From Sodiomyces alkalinus F11 (taxonomy: Eukaryota; Ascomycota; Sordariomycetes; Glomerellales; Plectosphaerellaceae), in the NCBI RefSeq assembly GCF_003711515.1, contig NW_021167082.1, forward strand, positions 1,311,310 to 1,375,309: a DNA stretch of 64,000 nucleotides, given 5' to 3'. The notes beneath the pieces are model-generated. The model did not search any database. It had not been told where the DNA came from and saw only the letters and a program-made list of their open reading frames with translations. Position 1 is the first letter of the stretch. Every line of letters starts with the position of its first letter. The position numbers and the translations under genes are program-made. Positions 1 to 11,773 of this stretch are shown piece by piece.

Positions 1-1660
1 AGATCGATGTCAGTCAAACTCGACGTTCCCCAGGCACGACTTTGAGTCGTTTTCGGCTCGGTTTCACAGTGCCCAAGTGGCTCAGATATTGCCATTTCTC
101 TCCATTCTCAACCAAATCGGATTCAAGGTTCGAGCGCCTAACCCTGCACATTCAACAAAGTAGGTCTCGAAGACCGTGGCTGAGAATCGGTTTACCAGAA
201 ACTGATCATCACAGCCTCGCTAGGACAAAATGAAAGACCTAAGAAAATGGATGACCCACCTACTACATTTGAAGACCAAAAAAAGGAAGAAGAAAAAAGA
301 TTCGCCTGTATCCTTAGACAAAGCCATGCTCCGAAATTTACACAGACATGTAATCATAGCCACCAAATATAATATAAAGAATTACTTCTCCCTCATATGT
401 GGAATCGACATGTCCAAACTTGTTTCAGGTGATCATCGTGTCATGGTAGCCACACAGGGGGCCCTCGTGATGATTGTTTTTAAACAAGGGTGTTTAATCA
501 TTAATCTCGACACACACGATTAAATCGTCAGCAACTAGGAGATGGTGCAAAAACAGCCAAAGGGTAGCTGGCGATATGATTGAAATGCGTGGTGGTCTTT
601 GTGATATGAAGGAAAAGGGAAAGAAAAATGGAAAACGAACAAAGGTCTCCATTGAAAAAGAGAACTGAGGAGCGTCACGTGATGTATGACCGTGCGCTCT
701 TCCTTGGAAAGAAGGCACACGGCGTATTAAGTATCACCGTACTCCGGACAGATAAGTGGAGTGAACTTGAACATTCGCCCACATTGTGCCAAGTTCTGAC
801 TAATCGCTTGATGTGGACACAGTGTATATTATAAGATATTGTACAGTATACAGTTCCGACTATTAGACTTTTTAAGCGAGGTTTGGACTACCAATGGGCC
901 TCGCTCCTGCCTGAGCCAACCATATTGCTACCTTATCTTGACGGTGCCTACCTAGCTTGCCCAGTTTCGCCCGGAACCCACCGCCTTGCCTTCCACAGTA
1001 CGTCTGGCAAAACCTTGGTAAGGTAGGTACCTACTGTAGCCCGACCCATTGTTCCGCACGAACCCAGATCCAAGATCTTCCTACTCTGGCCGCGGACTTC
1101 ACACTTCACTCTCAATCATCTCCTCCTCTTCCAACCGACCCTAGATCAACAACCTCGACCTTCCGCCCGCGGAGAACCAACGAGCACATCGACAGCGACG
1201 ATTCTCGACCCTCAGAGTTTTTAACCCTACGACGAATTTGCATCCTTATCTTAGCGAAATCATAGTATCGACGGGGTTCGCGCGGCCAGACGGAGCAGAG
1301 ATTGCATGACGCTCTCCTGGGAAACGTGAACCCGGTCGGCGGTTTGGCGCGACCCGCCATCAGCCTTCTCCCTCATCCTTGCATTCCGCCGGTCGCTTTC
1401 TCTCGCATCATCTTCGTCGAAGCCAATTCTGCCGAACTTTTCTTGGGCCATTTGGTTGTACGGTTGTACGGTCGGCAAGGGCCCATCTCCTCACTTCCGG
1501 AAGTTGCGCTCTTTCCTGTCCTTGGGTCCCGGCAAGCGACTTCACATCCCTCTACCCATTCCTTAAGCCCTCGATCATTTTCTCCCTCTTCCGACCGCAC
1601 GATCGCGACGTTCCTTCCCTCCCTTGGAACCAACTACAGGCTGTTTCTTTCAACGCCAAC
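1..1660. other. Intergenic region upstream of MED19
   Basis: I see no supported gene here. The first 900 bases are fairly AT-rich. From about 960 the sequence becomes pyrimidine-rich and fits a promoter plus 5' leader for the gene starting at 1661. The stretch at about 1016-1034 holds the ACCT/AGGT-type motif that recurs in other intergenic regions of the window. Short open frames occur on both strands but lack recognisable protein sequence. Confidence 0.5.
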
Positions 1661-2944
1661 ATGTCGTTCCACCCTCAAACTCCTCAGAGTCCCTCACAGT
1701 TGTCACCCGGCACCTCCGATCTTGCCTCGAGCATGAATTCCACTCTGACTTCCATCACCACCAATCTTCCGACTCCCGCTCATAGCGTAAACGGCAGCAC
1801 GACTCATCCTTCCGATATGTCGCAAGACTTCGCCATGGGCGAAGATACGCCCCATAAGCGCAAGCGTTCGATCGACGATGTTGGAGATAGGGAGCATAAG
1901 AAGGCCCATATCGAGGACAGCAGAATCGGTATTGAAGACATCCATCTGGATGTCGGCGAAAAATACCTACTTTGCCAGACTCGTAAGGCTCCCTTCGCGT
2001 CCCGTCTCCCCTCCTGCTGCTATTTTTAATTATCTGCATGCCCATCTTTTCTCCCTTTGACCTAGGTAATCCTTCTTTTACCGGAATTGGGTTAACATTG
2101 AGCTGCGCAGAACATCGCCGCCAGAGATTTCCCCAGATCACTGAGGATCTTTTTGAGATGTTCGACTTGACAGGTATTGCCGCCGAAGTGGCACGAGAGA
2201 AGCCCGATGGAGAGAAGAACGCTTTGCGAAAGACATACAAGGGTCACATGAAGCGCCTGGGCGTCATGGGCAGGTTTGATTCCGTCAAGCAACCGTGGGA
2301 AGACCCCAAACAGGACGTCGACGAGAGCTCTGAGCAGGACGATGCGTTCGACTCGAATGGCCAGAAGAAGGAGAAGAGCAAAAAGGAAGAGTACTTCGGA
2401 TTCGGAAAGATTGCAACGATTCACGACGCGGAGTTCTGGCACGGCCGGAGCCATCTCACGGCGGGGTTGACGCCGAGTGTCAAGGCCAGTCTTAACAGGG
2501 CCGTCGCCATGGCCAAGGGACCCATCCCCGCTAAGCAGTGGGATACTACCGTCCTCGGTGACATTGCTGCTCCTGCGGATCCGACGAAAAATGCCTTCGG
2601 AAAGGCTACCGCTCCGGGCACGCCGATTGGCACTCCTGGGCTGACAGCTGCCAAACCGCAGCAGCAACCCCAGGGCGTCCCTCGTCCCCAGCGGAATACC
2701 AAGAAGAGGGGGTATGGGGACAGCTCTTTCGAGGGATATGGCGAAGGCTTCCCCGATGACGGCTACTTGACTGGAGACGGCGATGATCGGGGAGGCCAGA
2801 AACGCCAAAAGAAGGTAGGGCTTCGGATTCTTCTGCAACGTGATGTTTGTGGGCTGACCCTGTTTTTTAAAGAGCGCTGGCACTCCGCAATTCCCGCAGA
2901 ACGGAACGCCGCGGCAAGCCTACGGTTCGGGAATAGGGGTATAG
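1661..2944 (+). CDS. MED19: Mediator of RNA polymerase II transcription subunit 19 (Rox3 family)
   Basis: Subunit of the Mediator head module, the nuclear coactivator linking regulators to RNA polymerase II. Exons 1661-1982, 2111-2814 and 2873-2944 give 365 residues. The start [13 protein letters not shown] and the core block [19 protein letters not shown] followed by [17 protein letters not shown] match what I know of fungal Rox3/Med19; the tail is low-complexity and K/R-rich. Introns are GT-AG: the first (1983-2110) joins in phase 1, the second (2815-2872) in phase 0 with a GCTGAC branch site just before its acceptor. An ATG further upstream in frame (1379) is ignored because the family N-terminus begins at 1661. 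Oddity: the frame stays coding-like for 87 codons after the TAG at 2942 (see findings). Convergent with the hydrolase gene downstream. The family call is firm; the exact C-terminus is not. Confidence 0.86.
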
Positions 2945-4076
2945 GGTGACCCAGCTAGTCCCCAGACCGCCGGCATTGCCTTCAGCGCTGAGACGGACGG
3001 TTCTCGTAAACCCGGCCCCCGTGTCATACTCAATACCGGTCGGCAGGAGACTGTCCGCCGGAAACAGACTCCCGACACGATTGCCGTCCAGGCGCCAGCA
3101 TCCCGAGAGGGTGCTCCCCGAAACGGTCGTCGTGCGCCCAAGGCGAGCCGTCGTGGCCGAAAGGCTGCTCCGAGGAACCAGATGTCACCCTTGGCTCAAC
3201 CCCGATAGTCTTGAATCCTCGGGTCCACGGTCCAATTCTTCTGTTCCTCAACGCTTCGGGACGGCGCCGACTTGCACATGCGCTCTGACGCACCATCGAT
3301 GTTCGCTTCGTTTTATCGCTATTGATCATCACGCGCACACAGTCCGCCAAAAGAATCTGCATAGTATATGATGAGACGCTTGGACAAGAAACACGGAAGT
3401 CCACCGACGTTCTCCCCTTTTTGTTTTCTGTTTCTTTTCTTCTTTTTTACTCACTTTATGACTTTTTTTCTTTTTTTCGTTTTCCCTGTATAAGCACGGC
3501 GTTGGGGGCAAGGGAGGAACATCCGTTTTGGCTACTGAGGCTTCCATCGTGACCGATGAGCCCATGCCACCCAGAAGAACAAAAAAAATTTACAGCATAG
3601 GAAAGGGGGGAAACAAGGTCGGTAAAGCATGGCATGGCGGATGATGAACATACCGGACGGAGGAGAGAGGACATAGGATGCGGGGCAAGAAAGGTATTCT
3701 TGACGATCGCGCTGGGCCGACCCCGGAACCCACCACCTGATATTAGTATGTTGAAGCCAGAACGCAGAAACCCGTTGCTGGTAGTATGAAAGGAGAAAAA
3801 AATACACGGTCCCAAATGAAAGACCGTAGCGTTGGAGAGAGACTCGCAGATGCCTCTCTTGTAGATCTTTGTCTACTAATACAAAGCAATTGGAACTTCC
3901 AGTCGTAGTGCCCACGCTGTCGCACTTATAGACGAATGCCATGCGATGTACTCTACTCAGCGTCAATTCTCTATTCCATATCTATCTAGCACGGGACAAG
4001 CGTTGAAGCGTTGACCCAAGGGACCGCCACACTCCCGTAGAGCCTTGTACTTCCTTCATCCGCATTAAAGATTCCT
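2945..4076. other. Convergent intergenic region, with a coding-like stretch at 2945-3208
   Basis: Between the 3' ends of MED19 (+) and the hydrolase gene (-). The first 260 bases stay open in the MED19 frame and look coding: C/G-ending codons and an Arg/Lys/Ala-rich tail ending with TAG at 3206-3208. The remainder includes a T-rich tract at about 3418-3480 and otherwise shows nothing beyond likely 3' UTR sequence of both genes. Confidence 0.45.
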
Positions 4077-6528
4077 CTACTTCTCACCTCCAACCATATC
4101 TCCGTCGCCCTCTTCAGCCAGCCGACGAACAGCGGCCAAGTTCAAATCCTCCTGCACCCAGTCGACCATGCGCTGCGCCACGTCGCCGACAAGGCGATCG
4201 TAATGCGGGCCTGATTCGAAGAGGCCGCAGTGCGCGCCCACTTCGTCGACACCTTCCATGAAGACGCGCACCCATGTCTCATCGCGGCCTTCGCCGACCC
4301 GGCGAGGGAGAACACAAAACTTGCGCTCCTTGGGCGGCTTCCGCTTGACCGGCGAAAGTGTGGGTTTTCTCGGGTCCATTTCCTGGGCGTCTGCATCCCT
4401 ATGAGTACTATCCCGTCGTTCGCCTTTAGGCCTGTTGCCGGTGGCTTGCCCGTCACACAGGGCAACTGATGATGATGCTCCATCCACATGGGCGCCTCCC
4501 AGACTGAGCGGCCCGGTGTCGTGCTCTTTTTCCTCCTGCGGGCCGCTCTTCTTTTCCTCCCAAGCGAGTTGCTTCTCCTCCCGCACTCGGTCCTTGGCGG
4601 CTTGCTTCGCTTGCCGAGCTGCTTCTTTCTCGGTCCGTCGGCGGTGTTTGTCCAAGAGCTGCTGTCGTTGGCGAAGTACTTTGTCACGATGTTTCACCGC
4701 CTGCTCGTAACCTTTCTGGGCCTTCTTCGCTTCCTTCTCGGCTTGACGGCGGGCCTCTTTGTCGACGTAGCTGTCTAAATCGGGAGGGGTTGGTTGGACG
4801 GGCAGGTCGGGGATTGGGGGTAAATCCAGGTCACGCTCGAGGGAGGCGGCCAGAACTCCAGAGTCTTGTGCCGCTTCCTGTGGTGCATTTGCAGGGACTC
4901 GTCCGTCGGGGGAGTTGTCGGCCTTACTCGACACATGTAAGGGACCCTCATCTTGATTTCGCGAGTATGCGAGTTCATCGCCCGAGGACAGTTGGTCCAT
5001 GGGCATGGGATCAAGAATCAGAAGGCTTTCCCGGGCATCCGGCGCGTCGAGAGAGATTTTAGGGGTTATAACGCCATCACCTGAAGTCCTGGGTAGACCC
5101 TCGGAATCCTCGGCACGCAAGGTACCCCGTTGCAAATCGACCGTCTGCCCTGCCGGCGAGGGGAGGATCGTGTCTACAGGTGAACGTCTCTCGTCGGTCG
5201 GCGACGGGGTTCCCGACTGGGTTCCCGACTGGGGCTGCTTGGGTCTACCAGTGCTGACGGTAAAGTAATTGACAAAGCGGACTCTGGCTGGCATAGAATT
5301 TTGAGCGGACGGGTCGTTTGGGTGGTCGCGAAAGGCCGCGAGGTCATCAACGTCCTCCAGTGCGCGCAGTTTGTTGTAGCGCGAGTGAAGGGCCGGGTAG
5401 TCTGCCAGGCAACCGCCGTACTCGAGATGCGAGAGTACATGGTTGCGAGCGGCGCCTATGATGCCCTCAGAACTGTGCTTTTTCACAAAACGAGCCAGTC
5501 GTTTGTGGAAAGGGCGTTCTTTGAAGGCGTTGTCGTTGAAGAAAGGAGGGTTGAAGAGGGGGTCGCGAGGTTCCGTAGATGGTGAAGAGGTTGGGGATAG
5601 GAAGGACGCTTGGTCTGCGTATTCGGGAACGATGGAACTGTGCTGGCTGACCTGGGGTGAGTTGGTGCTCAGTGGAGTCGAGGCGGCTGTATTGGAGACT
5701 GTCGGAGAAATATCCGCCGCTTCTTCGGACCAAGGGGAAGGGGTGGGCGAGGGGTGGAAGAGACTAGCAAGTCCAGATGCGACGATACCTGGGTGGAGGC
5801 CCAGAAATGGGGAGTCGAGAGAGACAGTGCCGAGGATACGATGCCTGAAGGGATGGGAAGAGTACGGATGGCGGTTGGGCTACAAGAACAGGGTTAGCTT
5901 CTCATAACTTAGGCTATAAGGCAAGAGAAAGGGAAAGACATACTGATAGGACTACCTCGCCGGCGAGGATGCCCCCCATGGAGTGGCCTACCAGAATCAC
6001 GTCTGTCGTAGGGCCTTCATGTGGCTCCAGCCAGGCGCTGAAGTTGTCACGGGCTACCTCGATAGCCCTGTATGTCTTGTAGCGGGGATAGGTCTTGGTG
6101 TGTACGACATGGGAATGAGCCAGGGCATTTCGGAGATGGCTGTGGACATGCGCGGGGAAGGAGCGGAAAGATTGGTCGTTCCCATAAAAGCCATGGATAT
6201 AGACGACAAGCAAGGTGCGTCGGGAGGCGGTGTTGGAATGGTCGCCGAAGGAAGAGGAACCCAGGGACTGGGAGGAGGAGCTACGAGGGTCGGCAGTAAA
6301 CCCTGATGATGCCGAGGCCGGTGCCATAGATGGTCCAAGATGGTTATTGGAAAAGGAGGTTGTTGCATGAGCCCCGGAGTTGGAAGAGCGGCGGGGTGGT
6401 AGGGGCGGTCTCGGCCGTGAGGAGCTTGGGGTGGGAGACGCAGATGTCGGCGACGACGGACTCCAAGACGGAGCCGGGGGGTCGGAGGTCGGACCCATAG
6501 CAGTGTCTGACACCGGACGGTTGGGCAT
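4077..6528 (-). CDS. DUF676-type alpha/beta hydrolase (putative lipase/serine esterase)
   Basis: Exons 6528-5944 and 5879-4077 (intron 5943-5880, GTATGT...TAG, phase 0) encode 795 residues. After a Ser/Pro-rich N-terminus (about 1-100) comes an alpha/beta-hydrolase block: VVYIHGFYG with His at about 112 (oxyanion region) and the nucleophile elbow GHSMGG with Ser at about 183. The block directly after the intron (LGTVSLDSPFLGLHPG) fits the next strand of such lipases. The C-terminal half has acidic Ser/Pro-rich linkers, a long Lys/Glu/Ala/Arg-rich segment likely to form a coiled coil, and a conserved-looking end (WVRVFMEGVDEVGAHCGLFE) that may carry the catalytic His. Substrate and location are unknown; related fungal proteins are annotated only as DUF676 hydrolases. 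Convergent with MED19. Confidence 0.82.
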
Positions 6529-9442
6529 TACGATGTCATAACATTAGGCAACAATCCGTGTATTTCGTGTTCCGTACTTGGTGATTAGGTATTTTGTTGA
6601 GCCAAGGTGATGGTGAAAGGAAGGAGAATGAATGGGGCTAGGAGGTTAAGAATGAAAGGGAAACGTGACATGAGAATCAAGGCAATGGACAATGCCCGTT
6701 GGATGTAAGCTTGGTTGGATTGTTTAGCCGGAGCAGGGCCGGTATGTTGCTTGCACCTTCAGAACATCCGTCCATTCTTTCGGTTCGCGATACTTACCTT
6801 AGTCTTGTTCTACCTTGTCTGAGTAGCGTGTGTCTTTATTTCAGGCCGTTATACCTAAGGTAGGTAGGTGAATGGATGATTCCTGCCATTCTGGACCGAA
6901 TGACGCTATGCCCTGACCCCTTCGTAGAGTACCTAAGAGTAGGCACGCACGCCCAACCCGTAGCATGGGATGAAGGAGGAGGGGTACTAATTAAGGTACT
7001 CCCTCCGTATTACTCCGTACTGGCTATGAGGCCAGGCCATAAATGCACAATCACTATCTAGGTAGGTAAGGTAAGGTATACGTTGTACATACGCTGTATA
7101 CGGTGTATTACGGAGTACTATGTACAGAAGACGGATGATTAAGGTACCTACCTGGCACTTAATCGAATAGCATCGTTGCGTAAGAGGTAGATAGCATAGA
7201 TTATATGCAATGCTGCCCAGTACCTGAGCCGAGTGCTACTCGGCTTCTTTTTTATTTTATTTTTTGCTGCAAGGGACGAGAAGAGAGTGTGATGTGGGCA
7301 TACGTAATTACATCGTGCCTTAGTAATGAACATTTTACACCCGTTTCTACGTACCGTACCTTGGCGCATTTCAGACGGATGGCATAGACGGCAAGGCACA
7401 GCATAAGGTAGTCAGAGTGTCGTACAAGAATAGCATCCGTCCGAGCCGTGCCATTAGAACGAAGTTGCTGATAGACTACGGTAGCACTGACGACCTTCTT
7501 CTATGAGTGAGCACCGAGTACAGTACGTGTTCTATCATTAATGACTTGTCTGCACCCCGTAATACCTCGTACAGAATACTAAAAGTATTAGGTATAAGTA
7601 CTACGGACATCGCCCTTCATATTTCCGTCTATCCTAGCCTCGCCAGCTGTCGCACTCGATATGTGTTGTTTGTGCGATGAAGTGGACTATGCGCACTGCG
7701 CAAAGCAACCTTCCCCTTATATAGATGTATACATATGTATTGAAGCGGCGTGGCGCGTTGCGTGTTGCATGTTGTGTGTTATGTGGCTGCTGATAGGGAA
7801 CACGAGATGATGATCTTCTTGCGGCTTGTGGTGTCGTGTCACTGGGCACTGTAACGATGGGGCCAGCTACCTTATTGTTATGGGCCTTGGAGGGGATGGA
7901 GAAATTACTTCGTATATGTACTTCGTATTAATTACCCGATCGTTTGCTTCCCTTGTTCGAACGCTCGGTCGTTTCGTTTGTCGTTCCATACCTAATTATT
8001 CCCAACGCTCTTATACAACTCACCAAGGTATTTATTACTGATTAATACACTTAGTCGCTTGGCCTTCTCTTCTCCGACTCAGTGCCGGTCATGGATTCGT
8101 CCTCTGGTTTCTTCTTCTCTGGAGTGGTATCCGTAAGGTACCTAAGTGTCTTTGGCGTCCGAAGTACAACGTACAACGTACCTTCCCGGATTTATTACGT
8201 TGTACGTGTACCTTCCAGGTTGCCTTCCCTGTCCCTGCCAAGCCCTCCGGCCCCCTGCCCGTCCTTAACTTGTGATTGGCGTGTGCCTCCCCTGGGCGAC
8301 ACCTGCCCGTATCAAGCGAGATTATGGAAATCTTCCATGTGAGTGCTGAGGACTGAACACCCACCAGCAGGAGCAGGAGCACCCTGGCAGGAGTGCTTGC
8401 ACCACCCCCAACTTTTGGACCGATCCTGCTTGCTCTCGTCCTTTCCAAGCTAACACATGAGATGAGTCCGAACACAACGGGGGGACCCCTTTCTTGTATC
8501 TCGTGTTTGTTCCCGTAGCTGGGCCCTGTAGGTATTCTACTCCGTTCTCCAAGGTAGCTAGGTAAGATTCTGATATTATTATTAGTGCATTATCCTTTCC
8601 AAAGAACACTGCAAATTGCCAGGACACCTTTGTGCCTCTTTTCCTTTCGTTCCTCTTACTCTTTTCTTCTTCTTCCCCTCCACCACAAACCCCCCTCCTT
8701 CGTTCTTTCATTCCATTCCCTTCTGTTCGCTCTCTTTATTTCTTGACGCTCATTTTGTTTCTTGTCATTCGCTCTCGCTTCCCCGCCCAGGTACTTTCGT
8801 CGAACATTCTACGGTAGATCACTGCCACCCACACTCGGTATTAACAAGTACACGACGCAAGGGAGACTCGACAATCATCGTCTCACACGCTCTCAACGGC
8901 CGCCTTGCCCAAGAGAAAGGAGGGCAAACCCCGAGACATAGCCACGAGACAACACGAGGCCATCGGCCGGCCGTTCCTCCTATCATATCATTCAGAGTCC
9001 GAAGAGAGATAGACTGGAAGGAATAATTACAACATTCGGAGCGACACGGAAAGGCAACATTGATTGATTGACACATCAGCGGAACGATTACTTTCTTTGT
9101 ACGCGTTGAAAGACGACCGACGATCCGACACGGGTGTTCTTTTATGAGTTGCTTTCTTTTCTTAACCGGTTTTGCTGCAGTCGATCCTGTTCAAAAACTC
9201 GCCATGCGGTGACGACGAGTATGGACTTCGCCTCACTCGACATCGAATAACATTTCGCGATCGTCGACCTCGGATACCACCCCACCAACCACCGTGTTGC
9301 TTCCTTTCCTCATCTCGGTACCAGTGTCGCCGAACACGAGCATCACGACCGTAGCGTCGTCCTCGCTGTGCTCCGCCACCCACATAGATAGCCATCCATA
9401 ACGCTCTTGGCAAACCAGATTCCGCTCCTGTCATCAGACATA
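6529..9442. other. Long divergent intergenic region
   Basis: Nearly 3 kb between the divergent starts of the hydrolase (-) and the membrane protein (+). It is rich in short recurrent motifs: AGGTAGGT types at about 6855-6870 and 7055-7075, TACTCCGTA at 7011-7019, TTACGGAGTAC at 7109-7119, ACTTCGTA at about 7907 and 7920, and ACAACGTAC near 8167. A pyrimidine-rich tract at 8620-8760 resembles a fungal core promoter or leader. A possible 5'-UTR intron runs from a GTACTT near 8791 to a CTGCAG near 9180. I see no convincing protein gene or tRNA. Confidence 0.5.
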
Positions 9443-11164
9443 ATGACACCACCCCGCGGGCCTTCACTCGCTCAGGCCCGCCATTTTACCAACTCCCACA
9501 GCAGCAGCAGCAGCAGCAGCAGCGAAAACAACAACCACAACGACAATAGTAACGACAACGACGAAAGGCACTCCCACTCTCATTCGGACTTGCACAAGAA
9601 GCGCGAGGCCCCTTCTCCGCCGTCCTCCCATTCCCGCGAACTACATATCCGCCAGGAGCCAGTCCCTGATGTCGTGGATGCCCGCGACATCGAGGACACA
9701 TTTGTTACTCACGTCGTGCAGACCGTCTCTGTCGTTCAGGTCGTCGACTCCGCCGGATCCGCCATAGAGATTCAGACCCATTATGCGCCCCCAGCGACCA
9801 TCGTCGTCGACCCCGTCTCCGGCCTGACCGAAACGTTGTTTTCCGGTACCGATCCCGCTGCAGCCACGCCTGAGTCTGACCCGGTCGAGATCTTCCCTGT
9901 AACCGAACCTGAACTGGAGTCCGACTTCGTTCCTGAGATACCTCCCATTCCGACTTCCGACGTTCCAGGCCTTGACCTTGTACCCGGCTTGCTTCCCTCA
10001 CCGCCGTTCGTTTCTTCGGTCGTCCCGGTGCCGTCTGAAGATTATGTTTCTAGTCATGATAGCATCCCGACGCCCGCTCCCTCCTCCAACACGTCGCCAT
10101 CGTTTCCAGTTATCGGCAGCGTCGGCAACTCGACCAGGCCAGGTCTACTCCCATCATCACTCTTCAACAATAGTTCTTCCTTTCTGGTGAAAGCTGAGAC
10201 TGCGTTCGCCTCATCGTCTTCGTCCATGTTCTCGTCTGCATTGTTCTCCACCTCTAGCGTTGGCAGTGGGAGCACCGCCACCACAACTACGCGTACGCGC
10301 TTTACCACTACGTCCTCGACAAGCCAAACGGGCGCGTCAACAGAGCAAGAAGCTGGCGTCGAGGGAGCCCCGGGCTTTGACCCGACACCTTTGACGACAT
10401 CAAGCCAAAACGAAGAGAGTGACGACTCGGCCCCCGCAACGGGCGTAGTTGTGGGGAGCGTGGTGGGCAGCATAGCCGGTGCTGCCGTCTTGGTGTTCCT
10501 AGTCCTCTTTGCCCTTAAGATGCGGAAACGGAAACATGGTCGCATCATGCTTAGTGGTGGCCCACGTACCAATCACCCCAACGGCAGCCGGGGCCTGCTC
10601 CCCGGCACTGACGGGCCCTCTGCTGGCGATGGCGGCATGACTCAGCGGTCTGTGGGCCTGGGCGCCGCCCTGGCCGGTTTTAGTCCTAAACGCATCTCCC
10701 GGAACCGAAACGTCCCACCACCGACCGAGGCCGGAGTCGTTGGCGAAGGCGAAGCCGAACGCGGCTTCTACCGCGTTTCGGGTAGAAAGCTGCCGCCCGT
10801 CATCCTCAACGGAGGTGATGGTTACACAGCCCCTCGCGCCAGCACTATGAGCGGGGGGGAGTCAGTCTACTATCGAGAATCGCGCTCATTCTTCGACGGT
10901 GGCAGCCCAGGCACAGATGCTCCGAGCCGGCTGGCCCTCGGGGCTCCCATGAGACCAGTCAGCGGTGTGCCCATCATGCGAACGGGTCCAGCCCGCGGCG
11001 TCGTCACCGAAGAGAATCCGTTCGCGGACCCTTTCTCGGACGACATGGGCCCGCTGGAACCTCCGCCTCGCGACCCTACGGTTCGGTCGATCAACTCTCA
11101 GGACGGGTCGGTGTCGAGAGGGTCAAGAGGATCAGGCTCTCGGTTCACGGAGGACATCAATTAA
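9443..11164 (+). CDS. Ser/Thr-rich single-pass membrane protein, function unknown
   Basis: One exon, 573 residues from ATG 9443. The N-terminus has a poly-Ser run encoded by an AGC microsatellite, then Asn/His/Asp-rich sequence and dibasic sites. A hydrophobic-beta-rich block (FVTHVVQTVSVVQVVDSAGS, about 90-110) and a long Ser/Thr/Pro-rich region follow, probably extracellular and glycosylated. A single transmembrane helix at about 333-355 (VVVGSVVGSIAGAAVLVFLVL) precedes a basic stop-transfer KMRKRKH. The roughly 210-residue cytoplasmic tail carries short motifs (FYRVSGRKLPPVI, ENPFADPF) that look conserved. The layout recalls fungal wall-stress-sensor-like or mucin-like proteins, but I recognise no WSC or other named domain. 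No signal peptide is visible, so the helix may act as signal anchor or an upstream exon may be missed. Confidence 0.72.
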   Translation: MTPPRGPSLAQARHFTNSHSSSSSSSSENNNHNDNSNDNDERHSHSHSDLHKKREAPSPPSSHSRELHIRQEPVPDVVDARDIEDTFVTHVVQTVSVVQVVDSAGSAIEIQTHYAPPATIVVDPVSGLTETLFSGTDPAAATPESDPVEIFPVTEPELESDFVPEIPPIPTSDVPGLDLVPGLLPSPPFVSSVVPVPSEDYVSSHDSIPTPAPSSNTSPSFPVIGSVGNSTRPGLLPSSLFNNSSSFLVKAETAFASSSSSMFSSALFSTSSVGSGSTATTTTRTRFTTTSSTSQTGASTEQEAGVEGAPGFDPTPLTTSSQNEESDDSAPATGVVVGSVVGSIAGAAVLVFLVLFALKMRKRKHGRIMLSGGPRTNHPNGSRGLLPGTDGPSAGDGGMTQRSVGLGAALAGFSPKRISRNRNVPPPTEAGVVGEGEAERGFYRVSGRKLPPVILNGGDGYTAPRASTMSGGESVYYRESRSFFDGGSPGTDAPSRLALGAPMRPVSGVPIMRTGPARGVVTEENPFADPFSDDMGPLEPPPRDPTVRSINSQDGSVSRGSRGSGSRFTEDIN

Positions 11165-11773
11165 TCCGTCCGGCATGGCACACGGTGCACCCGGCATATA
11201 TCAACCCCGCCCGGTTTCCTTTCTCTACATGCCAGCAATCCTAGCCAGCGAGCAAAACTGGGAGAGTCCAATCTTCCCTTGTGGATAATTTCTAGTACGC
11301 TGTAGGGACCCAGTGCCCCGGACTTCTACGACTGCGAATGGTGGTTGGCGTTTCGTCTATTTCCTCTTTGTGTCTGCGTCATACCCAGGGCATACTATGC
11401 CCGTCGGATTTCATGTCTCTAAAAAGTTCCGCTGAGGTTGAAAGTTTTGCGACTGTACATAGTGTACCTATGCCATTTACAATGAAAAGGGGCTATTGAT
11501 GCTAGCCTGTCTCAGTCCGCTGCGCCGAGCGAGAGTATCGGTTGTCAAAATATAGAGACATCCCCGAGTGAGTTTTAACTCTATGTCTATCTCTTTACGC
11601 CCTGGTAACACTGGCAGAAGAAAGAAGAAGAAGAAGAAGAAGAAGAAGAAAGAAACGCAGAAATTAAGGCTCCTGTAATAAGAAATATGGAAGAAGTCCA
11701 GTATTCATGATGGAGGATCCATCACGGCGATGCCGACCATATCAAAGTCCGATATCTTCTAACATGCAATGCC
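11165..11773. other. Convergent intergenic region with an AAG microsatellite
   Basis: Lies between the 3' ends of the membrane-protein gene (+) and ADE4 (-). It contains an AAG-repeat tract at about 11618-11655. Otherwise it appears to be 3' UTR sequence; nothing else is supported. Confidence 0.5.

Noticed and set aside
2946..3371. Separate 141-codon frame after MED19
   Set aside because: It is a shifted frame over the coding-like extension that continues the MED19 frame; the latter has better codon usage.
7080..7120. tRNA gene candidates in the intergenic regions
   Set aside because: I looked for B-box-like GGTTCGAATCC patterns on both strands and found none with a matching acceptor stem; a covariance-model search would be decisive.
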